Positions 12,492 to 23,720 of a stretch of 64,000 bases of DNA are shown one piece after another. Source of the stretch: Anthopleura xanthogrammica (taxonomy: Eukaryota > Cnidaria > Anthozoa > Actiniaria > Actiniidae); the NCBI GenBank assembly GCA_964019055.1, contig OZ025206.1, forward strand, positions 14,481,291 to 14,545,290, given 5' to 3'. A model generated the notes under the pieces. That model made no database searches. It worked only from the letters and a program-made list of their open reading frames with translations, and had not been told where the DNA came from. A program made the position numbers and the translations under genes. The stretch's first letter is position 1, and each line of letters begins with the position of its first letter.

Positions 12492-13597
12492 TCATTGCCT
12501 TCCAGTGTGTTGCAGTGTGACCGGACATGATTCTTCGTGCTTCATTAGTAATGACATACGAGAGAAGGATTTCGAACAGCGAGGACAACAGTATTTCTTT
12601 ACATCGGAGTGAGTTTGAAGGTGAGCTCGGAGATTTGAGCGATCGGCAAAGGCTCTCTGACAGTACGTGCACTTGTAAGGCTTTTCTCCAGTATGCGTGC
12701 GAACATGTCCTTGCAGTAACCACGGCCTGCTGAATGCCTTGCCGCAAATCTTGCACTTACAAGGCAGCGTATGTGTGCGAATGTGCATTTTTAGAGCTCC
12801 AAGGGAGACGTATAATTTCTCACAGTATTTGCAGTGGAAGGGCCTCTTCTGGTGAGAGTTGCAATGAAACTGTTGATGTCTCATTAGATTTGTCGTGGAA
12901 GTGTAGGTCTTGTGACAGTTCTGGCACTGATTTCTGATCGGTAGATTTGTGACTTTCCCGTCAGAGCCCAAATTCCCTGAGGCGATTCCTAGCGCATCAG
13001 CATTGGTCCTCGCCAAGAGTGCTTGCTTTCTAATGACATCTTGAACTTCTTGATTCTGTTTCTCAGTTTGAATTTTGTTGTTTCCAAGTGCAGGACCAAG
13101 AAAGGTATTTTGCGAATAGATTCTTGTAGGCTCTGTAACGACACTGAAGTGAGCGTCGACTTTTTTCCCGAAGTTGGAAAGAGATTCTTTGACACACTCA
13201 GCCTGGCCAGACGCATTGGCGCTGATTTGATTAAACTCTCGGACAAAACCTGTTGCATATCATAAAAACACATGGTCATTATAGCATATAAGATTACACG
13301 CAAAAAATGAACTCATTTTGATATATCTTCGAAATACCGTGTATTTTCCCTTCGATAAAAAGACTTACATTAACTTCTAATATACTTCAAAAAGCTCGAA
13401 AATCATTTGACTATGCGCAAGGTCGTTTCTTGGGTGAGATGCACTTGTTACCCAAAGTTGCAAGTGCACAATACGAAAACATATCGAATGCTAGAAACTT
13501 CTTTAAACTCACCGTTCCCGGGGCTTGCGACGATAAGTGTCGTCGGTATCTTCCTACAACGTTCAGTTTTCTTCTTGACCAGAAAAGATCTTGGCAT
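12492..13597 (-). CDS. snail: Snail-family C2H2 zinc-finger transcriptional repressor, two exons
   Basis: Exon 1 is 13597-13513 (ATG at 13597, donor GTGAGT) and exon 2 is 13249-12492 (acceptor CAACAG, stop TGA). The join is in phase 1 and gives 280 residues. Residues 1-9 are MPRSFLVKK, the SNAG box that recruits co-repressors such as LSD1 in this family. Residues about 29-130 are a divergent linker. Five fingers follow: about 137-157, 168-188, 194-214, 222-242 and 250-270. They include the Snail signatures [30 protein letters not shown] and [14 protein letters not shown], and the last finger is C2HC (KHEESC). Length and layout fit Snail rather than Scratch. Family knowledge: nuclear E-box binding repressor of epithelial genes, used in gastrulation and mesendoderm patterning in cnidarians. 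The Met usually seen in the finger exon alone is not a true ATG; the real start is in exon 1. Confidence 0.95.
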
Positions 13598-16272
13598 TTT
13601 GAAGCTAGATTACGGTGTAGATCAGTGGTTGTTTTGATCCGTGTGCTCTCTGCGCATTCCAAAAGTCTTCTGATTAACATCAACAGACCGTAACACAAGG
13701 TGAGGGAAATACGTGTGACGTCACAAGTCAGGTGCAAGGCCACATCAATCTCTAAGTACTCTACAGGGGTCTGTAGATATGTCAAACTGACCAATCACAG
13801 CCACTTTCGACCTTAACATTGATCCTTGTTTAATGCCATATTCATAAACAATTACATAAGTAAACCCTTCCCTTCCTCACCCACACTTACCCACCCAATA
13901 CATTAATTGAGTTGGAATTCTAGTTATAATGATATTACGAAAGGAAGTGTCGTTGTAGCAAGTTTAAGCGCCGGGAAGGATTTCAATACAGGTGATTAGT
14001 CTCAGCCGTGGGTTATTCACTTGACTAATCTTGAAACAAAACAGGTTATTATCATACGAACAAACCAAATGTAAAATATCATTGAGAAACTTGATCTTGA
14101 TCATAATATCTAGTAAGAAGAAAGCAGAGACAAGCGCTGAAAGCAAAACGTGCCTTGAATTTCCATCAGAGACATAACATAGTCCTCAATGAGCCAATCT
14201 AATACATTAAGCCTTTATTTCGACCATCATACGAACGCTAAAAGATTGAAGGCTTCTTTGTTGAGGTTGACTTAAGTTAAATTAGCGATTAAATGACGGG
14301 TGCTTTGTAAGCGATTCGTGCAACAGGTGACCTTATTAAGACAATGATAATTACTCATTCAAACCAAGTTGATTCCAAAGTAATAAATCACAGTCTGAAA
14401 ACAGTTTAATTTGAATATCTCGATCAAAGAAAGCTTTAGAAACTGGTTCATCACTGTGTGTTATTTCATGGACTTTTTCCCTGAAATAAATTATATTTGG
14501 TCGACAAATTTGTCATTTTCGATTTCCTTCGAAATTTCGTTTTATCTGTCAAAAAAAGTGAAAGTCAAACCCGCATATTACAGCGACAGACTCCCTGCTC
14601 GTGGTTACACTTGACTTCATCCTCACTTAAGAAGTTTACCGTATGCTTTTTTAAACCTTAGAATATTTATAGTCAACATCAATAACATCTTGAACTGTTA
14701 TATCCAGAAATTTTCTTATAGCAGGAAAGGGAATTTGGGAGAGCAGAGAAAGCTAGACAAAGCTAAAGAAAATAAACAGTTTTATGGCAGAATCGCAGGT
14801 CCATAGAGGGACTACATACAATAGAAATCAATAGGGCTTATCAAATCAAAGTTCAGACCTTTGTGGAAATCTGCCGCTTTCGTTATTTTGTTTATTTGAG
14901 ATTTACACAAATGAACAAAGACTATACCAGGACTAATAGCAATAAAAGAATTAATTTTATAATGTTTCTTGGGTTTAGAGTTTTCTGGTTAGGTAGAAAT
15001 GGCAAAATTCAATGTTATTTGTTATTTGGTTATTGATGTCTTCCTGGAAGACAACAGGTTTTTTTTTCAGAGTGTCTTCAAGTATGTTTTTTCCCGGCCT
15101 CAAAACCCATTTAGATTTTAGTAGCAGGTATAAAAATAAAATCTCTGAAATAATCTGGTCATGCCTCTATTACTTCTGCGTCAAAGAAAAAAAATAATGT
15201 GAGCATATCAGCACATGACTCAGCCTTACAGCCTTGTTCAATCAGCTTTGTTTAAGCTGAAGTCCCTCTGGTGTGTCGTTGAACTTCCTGAATCGTTGAA
15301 TAAAATCACCCCTGAGGTTAAATGGCCAAAACAAAGCCACACTAAAATAGATATCTTCAATTGTCCGGTTCTGAAACTGAGATTATGCTTCAGGAAATTA
15401 CTGAGGTTGGTACTAAGCCTAGGACAGGCCATATGCCTCAGTTTATGGGTCGGAAATAGTACTGTATTAATCCTGTTTTACCGAGAAATACCGGAACACG
15501 TTTGAAACGCAAACAACCAGTTGCTTGACGAGACAGAACGTCAGGCATTGTCAGAAAATATGCAAAGTCAATAGGCAATACTAAACACTACTAAATAAGA
15601 TTTTATCCCTAAATATGAAAAAGGTTATTGTAAGATTATTTAATATCTCGTCTTGCGAATATTTTTGAATTATTTCCTCTTGAAAGGAAATCATTATTTT
15701 CATTGCTAGAAAGTCAAGTGATATAAAGAAATATGGCCGGATATCTACAAGATGCTACGTGACCCAGGAAAAGGTTACAAAACGTCTTTTACACCACAAA
15801 TCTGCTCAGTACTTATTATTGACAATATTATTTCTCGTAGCAGTTCGTAAACATGTGCCCTATCTGCCCATTCGTTGTGAATTTGAACAAAATTAGAATA
15901 TAAGACTTTCATAGAAGGGTGACAGTACTGAGAAGTTTGGTGCCCCAACAAATCATCATTGTTAAGTCTAAACATAGTTAGTCCAATTCAAATTAATAAA
16001 ATCTTCGGAGACCTAACTTTGAAGTGTTGTAAAATAGAATATCTCTTTAAATGGGAAAAGAATGAAAGAACTGAGCCGTTTTGGAATCTCAAAATAGCGA
16101 GGACTTTTTAACGAGGAGAAAGAACCGTGAAAAGGTAAAAGAAGAAGGAGGAGGAGGACATAGATAAATAGATAAATCGATAGAAGGAAAATCTTTATTT
16201 AGACACGATCAAATTTAAAGCTAAAAGCTTGTGGAGTCGAGAGAGAGAGAAGGAGAGAGAGAGAGTGATTAC
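13598..16272. other. Intergenic or intronic stretch between Snail and the last recognised METTL2 exon
   Basis: No reliable gene found. It should contain the Snail promoter (just above 13597) and the missing terminal exon of METTL2, for which I looked for the conserved [14 protein letters not shown] reading and did not find it. A plus-strand frame at 15215-15505 and a minus-strand frame at 15775-15975 look mildly protein-like but have no recognisable family. A (GA)n tract sits at about 16237-16265. Confidence 0.5.
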
Positions 16273-19200
16273 CTTGTTCAAAGAAGTACACTCTAGTGCC
16301 ATCACCTCTGACATAGAAGTTATCTTCAAGACATCGCCCTAAGAAGAAACAAAACTGAATGAGGACATTTTTTATTTTCGTAAAAAAACCTCCACACGTC
16401 CATCATTTGCTGTGACGATGGAAATTTTGGTAAAGGCAATGTTTTTTAAATCTGATATAAACTGCATGACCCAGAGAAAATTTCGTGCTCTATTTCTCAG
16501 TCGTCTTTGCTCTCAATCTCCCCAGAATTTTTCATTGTCATCAGTAAAGTTGGTAAAAAAAATGGCATTTCTTAACAACAAGATTTTTCTTATAAATCAC
16601 AAACTTTAAAAGCGTGATTTTGGACAATCGTTTTATTTCAGTCGTCTTTGTTCTCAAAATATCACGAACATGCGTCTGCCCAAACAAGTTGTATTCAAGT
16701 CGTTTTTGTTTATCATTCGATACACACTTCATAAACACTTGAAATATGAAAGAAAGCAACACTATATATAATCGGTGTTAATGTTATCAAAAAGCTAAAG
16801 AGCTTGATAATATCTATTTATTTTATGATCATGATCATTCAAAAATAATTATGTATATCATTTTGTAATAACTATTTGCTTTAGAGTAATTTTACTTAAC
16901 TCGAGCATGACTAACTAAAAGGTTAGAAGATCTTATTTCCATTGTTTTCTATTTTGTCCATTTGACTATTGTACATTAACTAATTTTTGTTGAACAATTT
17001 AAGTAAAATCAATAGTAGACATTAGTAAATGAACTGTCCTTGTTTTGTTTTGTTTTCCACTTGAAGCTATATGACACATTGGGGTTCCTAGTTTTTGCTT
17101 CTTAGTTTTGTTGAATGAAATCATTCATTCATTCTGCATCAAAATATGATTAAACCACAATAACCTCCCAGTTAGAATTTTTGGGGCTTTATAATCATAC
17201 AATTCATACTTCCAGGGGTGTTACCTGTGATATTAAAACGTTTACTAGTATGAACCCCCAAGGCTGCCCCACCCGTCTGGTGGAAGGTCACACCCTTGGT
17301 TTCGAATCAGTTGGGTTCTTTTTCTTTTTACCTTTTTTGAACCTGAGCTGTGCAAGATCGTAGCGACCATAATCTCTAAATAGAATCACCCCACCGGGCT
17401 TTAATAACTGAAAAAGAGGCATCAGTGAGGATCAGTGAGTCGTGTGGGCCAAAATAAAACATTTAGTCAATGGCATATAGCTTGGACCGGTCCAGGAGTG
17501 AGTAAAACGAAAGGCTGAGCATATAAACTCATTCATGAATGCAAGCCCAACCTATGTTTTATGAGCCAATATTTTCTCCGGTTTGTTTGGGATTTAGTGG
17601 AGATAAATCTAGAACGGAAAGGCGCGTTCAAAATTATTTTTCAACATCACTTTTTTTGGTATATTGTTATTTCAGATCCTTGTTCCGTTTTAAGGTCACT
17701 CAAACCGCAGTTTAATACACAACTGACCATTTTGTTATTGGGAAGCTTAAACAGACAATAGTTACACCTCATTCTTGTTACATCACTTGAACAGCATGAA
17801 TTTAAGGCTAACAAATTCTGTATTGAGGAAAATCGAAGGATGTGTAGATCATGGAGTTATTTCAGAAACATTTTTGGAACACATTTATATTTCGATTTAG
17901 CGCTCAAAAAAGTTTGTTTATCGCTTTAAACACAAGGGGGTATGAAATGAAGCACCATATATCAGTTTACTGCAGGTTTTTTTTAGTAAATTACCTTCGC
18001 TAGCCTTGATATAACCGTCTGCATCCTGAAAAAAAAAAAATTTAAGTATGAAAAATACCCCCAACGAAGTTGATGGTTGTGTTGGGTCTAAGAATCCAAA
18101 AATTTCTTAAAACAGAATTTTTGGTCTTAGAGTAGTTCTAAATAACACACGCGGAATCGCACCATTTGCTGTCAAGGTAAAGTGACTCCTCAGTTTTGTT
18201 GGATGACAATCAAGGAATTTCCATTACACATCGTAGGCATGTGCCATTGAGAGCTTTGGTGTTTCCAGGGTCAATTTCAATTTTCAAAGAGATATCAACA
18301 TAGGTCCTTTTCAAATGTAAACGTAGGTCGTTAAAAAGTAGAAATGTTAAGACTTGTGGGTACACGAAAATGTGGAACTGTGGAGGTGTGGAGGTATGAG
18401 AATGAAATGAAATGAAATGGAATGGAATGAAATGGAATGAAAGGGGATAGGAGAGGAGAGGAAGCTAAGAGAAAGGAAGATGGAAAAAAAGTACTCACTT
18501 ATCTGGATGGACAGCAGAGAGAACGAAAATCAACAATATGATATCAAGACTTCCATCAGGAAAAGGATAAACAAAATCTTCTTGTGTGACATCACACACA
18601 AATGCATGGCAGCGGTCTGTTTTATAGTCTTGATGATCCTGTGGCAATAAACCAATATGAAAACTCTTCTCTGTCTCCCCTTTTTAAATTCTCATATGCT
18701 AACAATACTACAATCTTATGCACACTTTATTTGTTGTTGATTTGCACTGGTTGTTTTAAGGCTCAGATACACGGTGCAACATTCCATGCAACATTACTTG
18801 CAACATTCTGATTACAGTACTATTTCAGCAGCCAAAACAGGGAAAATCTCGATTTTCCCGATTTATTTATGTGGATAATACCAATGACATAAACAAAATA
18901 AAACAAGCATTCAAATTTTTATATTTTAGTGTGATGTTGCACGCAATGTTGCATCATGTGTCGGGGCCTTTACTATTCTGGTGAGGCGATACTAATGAAA
19001 TAAGAAAGAAAATTCGCCATGCAATCTGGGAGTGGTCTATTCCTTAATTTTTTTAGACTTCGATTTTAATGATAGCATTTTTGGATATTTAAGGAAAAGC
19101 ACATAAGTATATTTGAGTCAAGAATTAGAGGGATACAAATACATGTACTGAAAGTAATTATTACAGGGATATTGACAGGAGACTGATCCATTAATCATGT

Positions 19201-20019
19201 AGATACTGGGATATTTGAGGGGGCTATAGGGATGAAGGCTATCCCACACCTTTGAGCAATCTTGGCTACTTAGTCCAGAATCTAAGATGTTATCAAGGTA
19301 GTATTAATGAAACAAAAGAAACTTACTTTTACCAAGTCTACAGCAGTTTTTGAGAAGTCACAGCCATATACAAATAAGTTAGGATCACTGTGTCAAAATT
19401 AAATGAAGAAGGTTTTAATAATTGGGAAAAAATAACAAGGATGATCAACAAGCCAGTGAGCTCCATTAGATTTTAAAAAATTAAAAAGGCCCCTTGAAAC
19501 ATTCATCAACATCATGACTATATCCCTTCTCTTCTGAAGCCTTCTGCACATTGGTGACTAGTTTAAATTTATAGCTTTTATGCATTAATGTTTGCCTCTT
19601 TAGCTGGTAAGCACTATTAATTTTAGGTGTCTTACAGTCTAGAATGCCTCTAATTTGAATGTAATTACACATCAATGTTTTATAACTCACTTATTTGCCT
19701 CAAGGATAGGGAATATAGTATTGCCAACACCACATCCTACCTGTGTACAGTAATTCAAAATAATACACATTAATGATAATGATAATGATTTATGATTTAT
19801 AAAGCGCCCTTTCTATATGGATATAATCAAAGGCGCTTTACAATCATGAGAGGTGGTTAGTATAAGGTGTAGACACTGAGGGTGGTCACTGCCAGGGTTT
19901 CTTTACGTCCTCAGTGGTTCTTTTACGTCCCTCCGATATTGGTTAGTGATGAAGTGTGGAGAGACGGGACTGCCATTTAAAGTGGTGATCCGAGCCACTT
20001 GAAAGTCTAACTGTTTGCA

Positions 20020-20081
<62 letters not shown>

Positions 20082-22576
20082 CCAGGACTCGAACCACGAC
20101 CTCCCGCACGAAAGTCCGGTGCTCAACCAACTGAGCCAACCGGGCGGCGGTGTACTAACATTAGCATGACCCTCAATAGATTAGGCAACTAGTAGATTCA
20201 GGGCTTCTGATACAGTGCGGCAAAAAATGGCAAATTATCATTTTCATTCACTCCAAGTTATGGAGCAATGAAAATGTGTTATGCAGCAAATTATGTCAGT
20301 GATTTTTTCCTGATCTATTTCAATAAGATATCTAAGAAATTTTTATTTTATAGAGTGACATGACTAGACAATGTGAGCAATTTGGACTTGCACGGTGGTG
20401 CATTCCTGGCATGGGCAAAAAAAATTCAACTTCAATTCTCATCTACCATGTGTAGCAATACTCATAGCTATATAGCTGCATCGATCTTGAGTAATGGCTG
20501 CTCAATGGCCAGGTGTGATGACCAGCCACATTGGACTAATCAACATATAAGAGGTGTTTGGTTCTGAAAATGTGAATTTTGACAGACATCATTTGTCCAT
20601 TGATTGGCTATTATTCACAGGAAAAAATATTGAATTTCCAAGTAGGTTAAACTGGGATTTTCTTGGGATTTTTTCCCAATATTGTTTTATGTAGCACTTT
20701 TCCAATATTGGGAAATTCCAAAGGAAACCCAAAGATAACCCAAAGATAACCCAAAGATATCCCACAGGAAAAAATATTGAATTTTCAGTTTGAAAAAATG
20801 GGGAATTATTGGGATATCTTTGGGTTATCTTTGGGTTTCCTTTGGAATTTCCCAATATTGGAAAAGTGCTACATAAAACAATATTGGGAAAAAATCCCAA
20901 AAAAATCCCAGTTTAACCTAATTGGAAATTCAATATTTTTTCCTGTGATTTCTAGCCCTAAATCTCAATTGTGGGGAAGGAATGTCATTATAATTATGTT
21001 GCCATTCATGGTATTATTATCTTAACTACCTCAAGAATATATTTCTTTTCAGAAGATTCTTTCACTAATCTATCCTTTTGTTGGGATACATCAGTATTTT
21101 CAGTCTGAGCTTGTGTATTCTGTGACTCAGCATCACTCCTGTCTGAAAGGTTACTAGGTGTATTTGTATTGGATACAGAATCTTTTGTGTCTTGGTTTGT
21201 GGGTGCACCAAGCTCAGGAAATTCAGTGAATAACCAGTGTCTGTCTTTAAAAAATCTAAAAATGAAAAATTCCACAATGATTCACTATTCAAAGTTTATT
21301 ATCAAAACACAAAATTTTGAAGTATTATATAATATTTATTTATACAAATAATATGTTCTTCAATAGTGGGTGCAAAAATTAAGTAGAGTATTTGATTGTA
21401 GTATATAAGTACTGGATCTTTAGTTTGATTCACTTGGAAATCAAATGCAATCAAACATTCGTTTATGTTCAGAAATCAAATGCAATTAAATCCACAATTT
21501 TCTAAGCATTTGATTTCATCGATTGCCAAATGCAACAAAACCCAATCATGCAATTGCACTCCATTGAATTCGATTTTGAAATCATTAATTTTGATTGATT
21601 ATGCTATTAAAAAATAGTGTTATACTATTAAAAATAAAAATAGAAAAAGCGAATATTTTTTGCATTGACATCAACACCACACTTTTCTTTCCTGCCAAGC
21701 CTGATGATACAACAGTTATGAATAGTGTTCTAAATACTTTGTTTGCAAACCTGTTTTGATGTTGGTTATAAAATTCATCCCAAAAATTGTTAGCTTCAGA
21801 TTCATATTTTTCTGAGGATGAAATGGTATTTATTTATTAAAATTAATAAAACATGATTAAGACATAGTGATTTTTCATGCGAGAAAATATGTTTTCCTAC
21901 ACGAAATAATTCTTTAATTTGGCAGATATTATGCCTAATTGCAAGAAGGTTGTCATATAAAAATAGAAAAAAAGATACGAATAGGAATTAATTAGAAATA
22001 TTTTTCTTTATAATTTTTGATTCTAAAGCCATCTACATTGATGAGAATAATTGTTTAGTAATATACCAATAAGATAATCTCAAAAATTAGAAATAATAAT
22101 AATAATAATAAAAATAAAGCCACAAAAGATCAAAGATTGGCTTGTACTTGCAACAAGGTCAGTGATACATAGAATTAATCTGGAGATAAACAGGAAACAT
22201 GAAGAGGAGTTTTAAGCTTAAATACCAAGATTCAACTTCTAAAAATCGTATCGATATTTTACCTCGCATTTGACTTTCTATTTTAACGGCAGAGTTTTCC
22301 GTGATCTTTTTCAGTGCTTGTTGTTGCTGTTCAGAATCCCATTCTACGTTATCCCTGGAACAAATTATTAAGTCACTTAAAACTTACAGGACATTTATTT
22401 AAAATATATATGTTTATGATACGGATTCATCAATTAGGAATCATCTTAAAATAATCTATTATATTTTGAAATTTTAGCTATCAAGTTTACCAGGCGTTGT
22501 GCTCAAAAACCTTTGTGGGATCTGTCAAAAGGCGTCCTCCAAATTGAGGTCTTTTTTCTTCAACTTCGTCCGCCAT
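16273..22576 (-). CDS. METTL2: METTL2/METTL8-type tRNA N3-methylcytidine methyltransferase, ten exons, 3' incomplete
   Basis: Exons (minus strand): 22576-22491, 22354-22263, 21811-21751, 21255-21030, 19740-19691, 19387-19327, 18638-18499, 18025-17995, 17407-17332, 16338-16273. All borders are GT..AG and all phases agree, giving 296 codons. The start reads [20 protein letters not shown], then VFEHNAWDNVEW and [15 protein letters not shown], the N-terminal signature of METTL2. The SAM-binding motif I is [15 protein letters not shown], split across exons 4 and 5; [44 protein letters not shown] and [13 protein letters not shown] follow in order. Family role: installs m3C at position 32 in the anticodon loop of tRNA-Thr/Arg (cytosol or mitochondria). 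An acidic, Ser/Thr/Asn-rich insert lies between the FPEL and LEVG motifs. The last 45-55 residues (DRRLQVNR region) are not found. The ankyrin gene starts 1.1 kb away, divergently. Confidence 0.94.
18395..18460. repeat. Pentanucleotide (AATGA/AATGG)n microsatellite
   Basis: Imperfect five-base repeat passing into purine-rich sequence, in the METTL2 intron just downstream of exon 7. Confidence 0.8.
18757..18974. mobile_element. MITE-like element in METTL2 intron
   Basis: The ends are degenerate inverted repeats: the left reads AAGGCTCAGATACACGGTGC and the right, read in reverse complement, starts AAGGCCCCGACACATGATGC. Both continue with repeated 'gcaacatt' motifs. About 215 bp, no coding content. 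Confidence 0.6.
19765..20150 (-). mobile_element. tRNA-derived SINE, full length
   Basis: Read on the minus strand it starts near 20150 with a tRNA-like head holding an A box (TGGCTCAGTTGG) and a B box (GGTTCGAGTCC), the RNA polymerase III internal promoter. A body of about 270 bp follows, then a tail with 'aaagcgcctttgattat' and short TCATTA repeats near 19770. Inserted in METTL2 intron 4, in the same orientation as the gene. A head-only fragment of a related element is at 52318-52358. Confidence 0.85.
20615..20948. mobile_element. Fold-back element: near-perfect palindrome of about 330 bp
   Basis: The left arm begins TCACAGGAAAAAATATTGAA and the right arm ends with its reverse complement (TTTTTTCCTGTGA). 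The arms match almost base for base for about 140 bp each, around a short centre near 20770-20810. The arms contain a short internal tandem 'acccaaagata' x3 and its mirror. An ATT flanks each side and could be a 3-bp target duplication. No coding content. It lies in METTL2 intron 4, so a transcript would carry a very stable hairpin. Confidence 0.85.
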
Positions 22577-23720
22577 TTTGAAAAAAGGGATTGTGAGTCA
22601 TTCTACTGTCACCAAAAGGTTTACCGCTGGACTGCAAACAAACCAGTCCAACCCAAAGCATCAGCTTACAAAAATCCAATATCACCTTGGTTTTTCGTTT
22701 CTTCGTTTCTTCCTCCCTACTTCTGGATTTAGTCACGCGTTTATAAGGTAACATGGTCCTAATATAACCTATTTTTTTATATAATTACTTGTCTAATTTT
22801 GAATGGAACGGGTTTATTTTTTCCTGACTTTATAATGTAACACATACTCAAGACTCGCTGATCATCATTTAGATACATGTTAGATACATCCATTGCTTCA
22901 GGCTGCTATTTGAGGCTTTATGCAGGATATTCTACTTATGATAATATAAAGGGAGAAATGTTTAGAAATGAGCAGCAGCATGTACAGTCTTGATAATTGC
23001 GCTGTAGAAGCTTGCTATAAAAAGTAGTTCTTGAAAGCTCGTTCCGCCGCTGCTGATATATAAGCTTACTGACTTACTAACTGATGAGATTTTATCTCTT
23101 AAAAGATAAGCATTATTTTATTAAATCGGTTGATAACGGGCAATGTCGACATTCTTTCTCACTAGCTTTAATACCTAATTAAAACTGGATAATCGCTATA
23201 AAAATATGGATAAAAAGATAAACCTGTTTTCCAGATGCAATCTATTCCAAAAAATCTTATTCTAGGTGTTGCTGGCTTATTTTTTTTTTCCTTTTAATTT
23301 TAAAAGCTGTTGATGTGCTTATTGGATTTCGATTCACTTGTTATATATATATATCGAAACCCAAGCCGGAAGTCCTTATGCTAATTGCTAATTACCGGAA
23401 GTAAACCGTCTGAAGTAGGTTCCAGGAGAATTTCACTCGTTTTTATCATTATCAAAAGCAAGAGACCACCTGGCCTTTCTGGTTTCTTGCCGTAACAAAC
23501 GTCTAAGAATTGCCCTATTTGGCTCCGATAAATCGAAGTGTCAAATATGTGATTCAGGAATTATTTTGATTGACGTGCAGTGGTTCGTGAGTGGTTCGTG
23601 AGTGGTTCGTGAGTGGTTCGTGAGTGGTTCGTGAGTTGTTCGTGAGTTGTTCGACCCCTATGAATCCTCCTCCAGTTTCTTATTCTTATTTACCACTAAT
23701 TTTTACCTCAAGGTTCGTGA
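22577..23720. other. Divergent intergenic region between METTL2 and the ankyrin gene
   Basis: About 1.1 kb shared upstream region. It holds a (TA)n tract at 23341-23354 and the 11-bp minisatellite listed separately. Core promoter elements cannot be placed with confidence. Confidence 0.5.
23580..23653. repeat. 11-bp minisatellite (GTGGTTCGTGA) upstream of ankyrin gene
   Basis: Five copies of GTGGTTCGTGA followed by about two copies of GTTGTTCGTGA. The same core, GGTTCGTGAATGG, recurs at 23712-23724 overlapping the ankyrin start codon, so the start lies in repeat-related sequence. Confidence 0.85.

Noticed and set aside
12412..12937. Several frames overlapping the Snail finger exon on either strand
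   Set aside because: Shadows of the finger exon; only the minus-strand frame joined to the SNAG exon has known domains.
15775..15975. 66-codon minus-strand frame as the missing METTL2 terminal exon
   Set aside because: No acceptor in the right phase and no DRRLQVNR or YRVWIQ type sequence.
20040..20150. Possible tRNA gene with A and B boxes
   Set aside because: The head lacks a full cloverleaf end and is fused to a SINE body and tail, so it is a SINE and not a functional tRNA.
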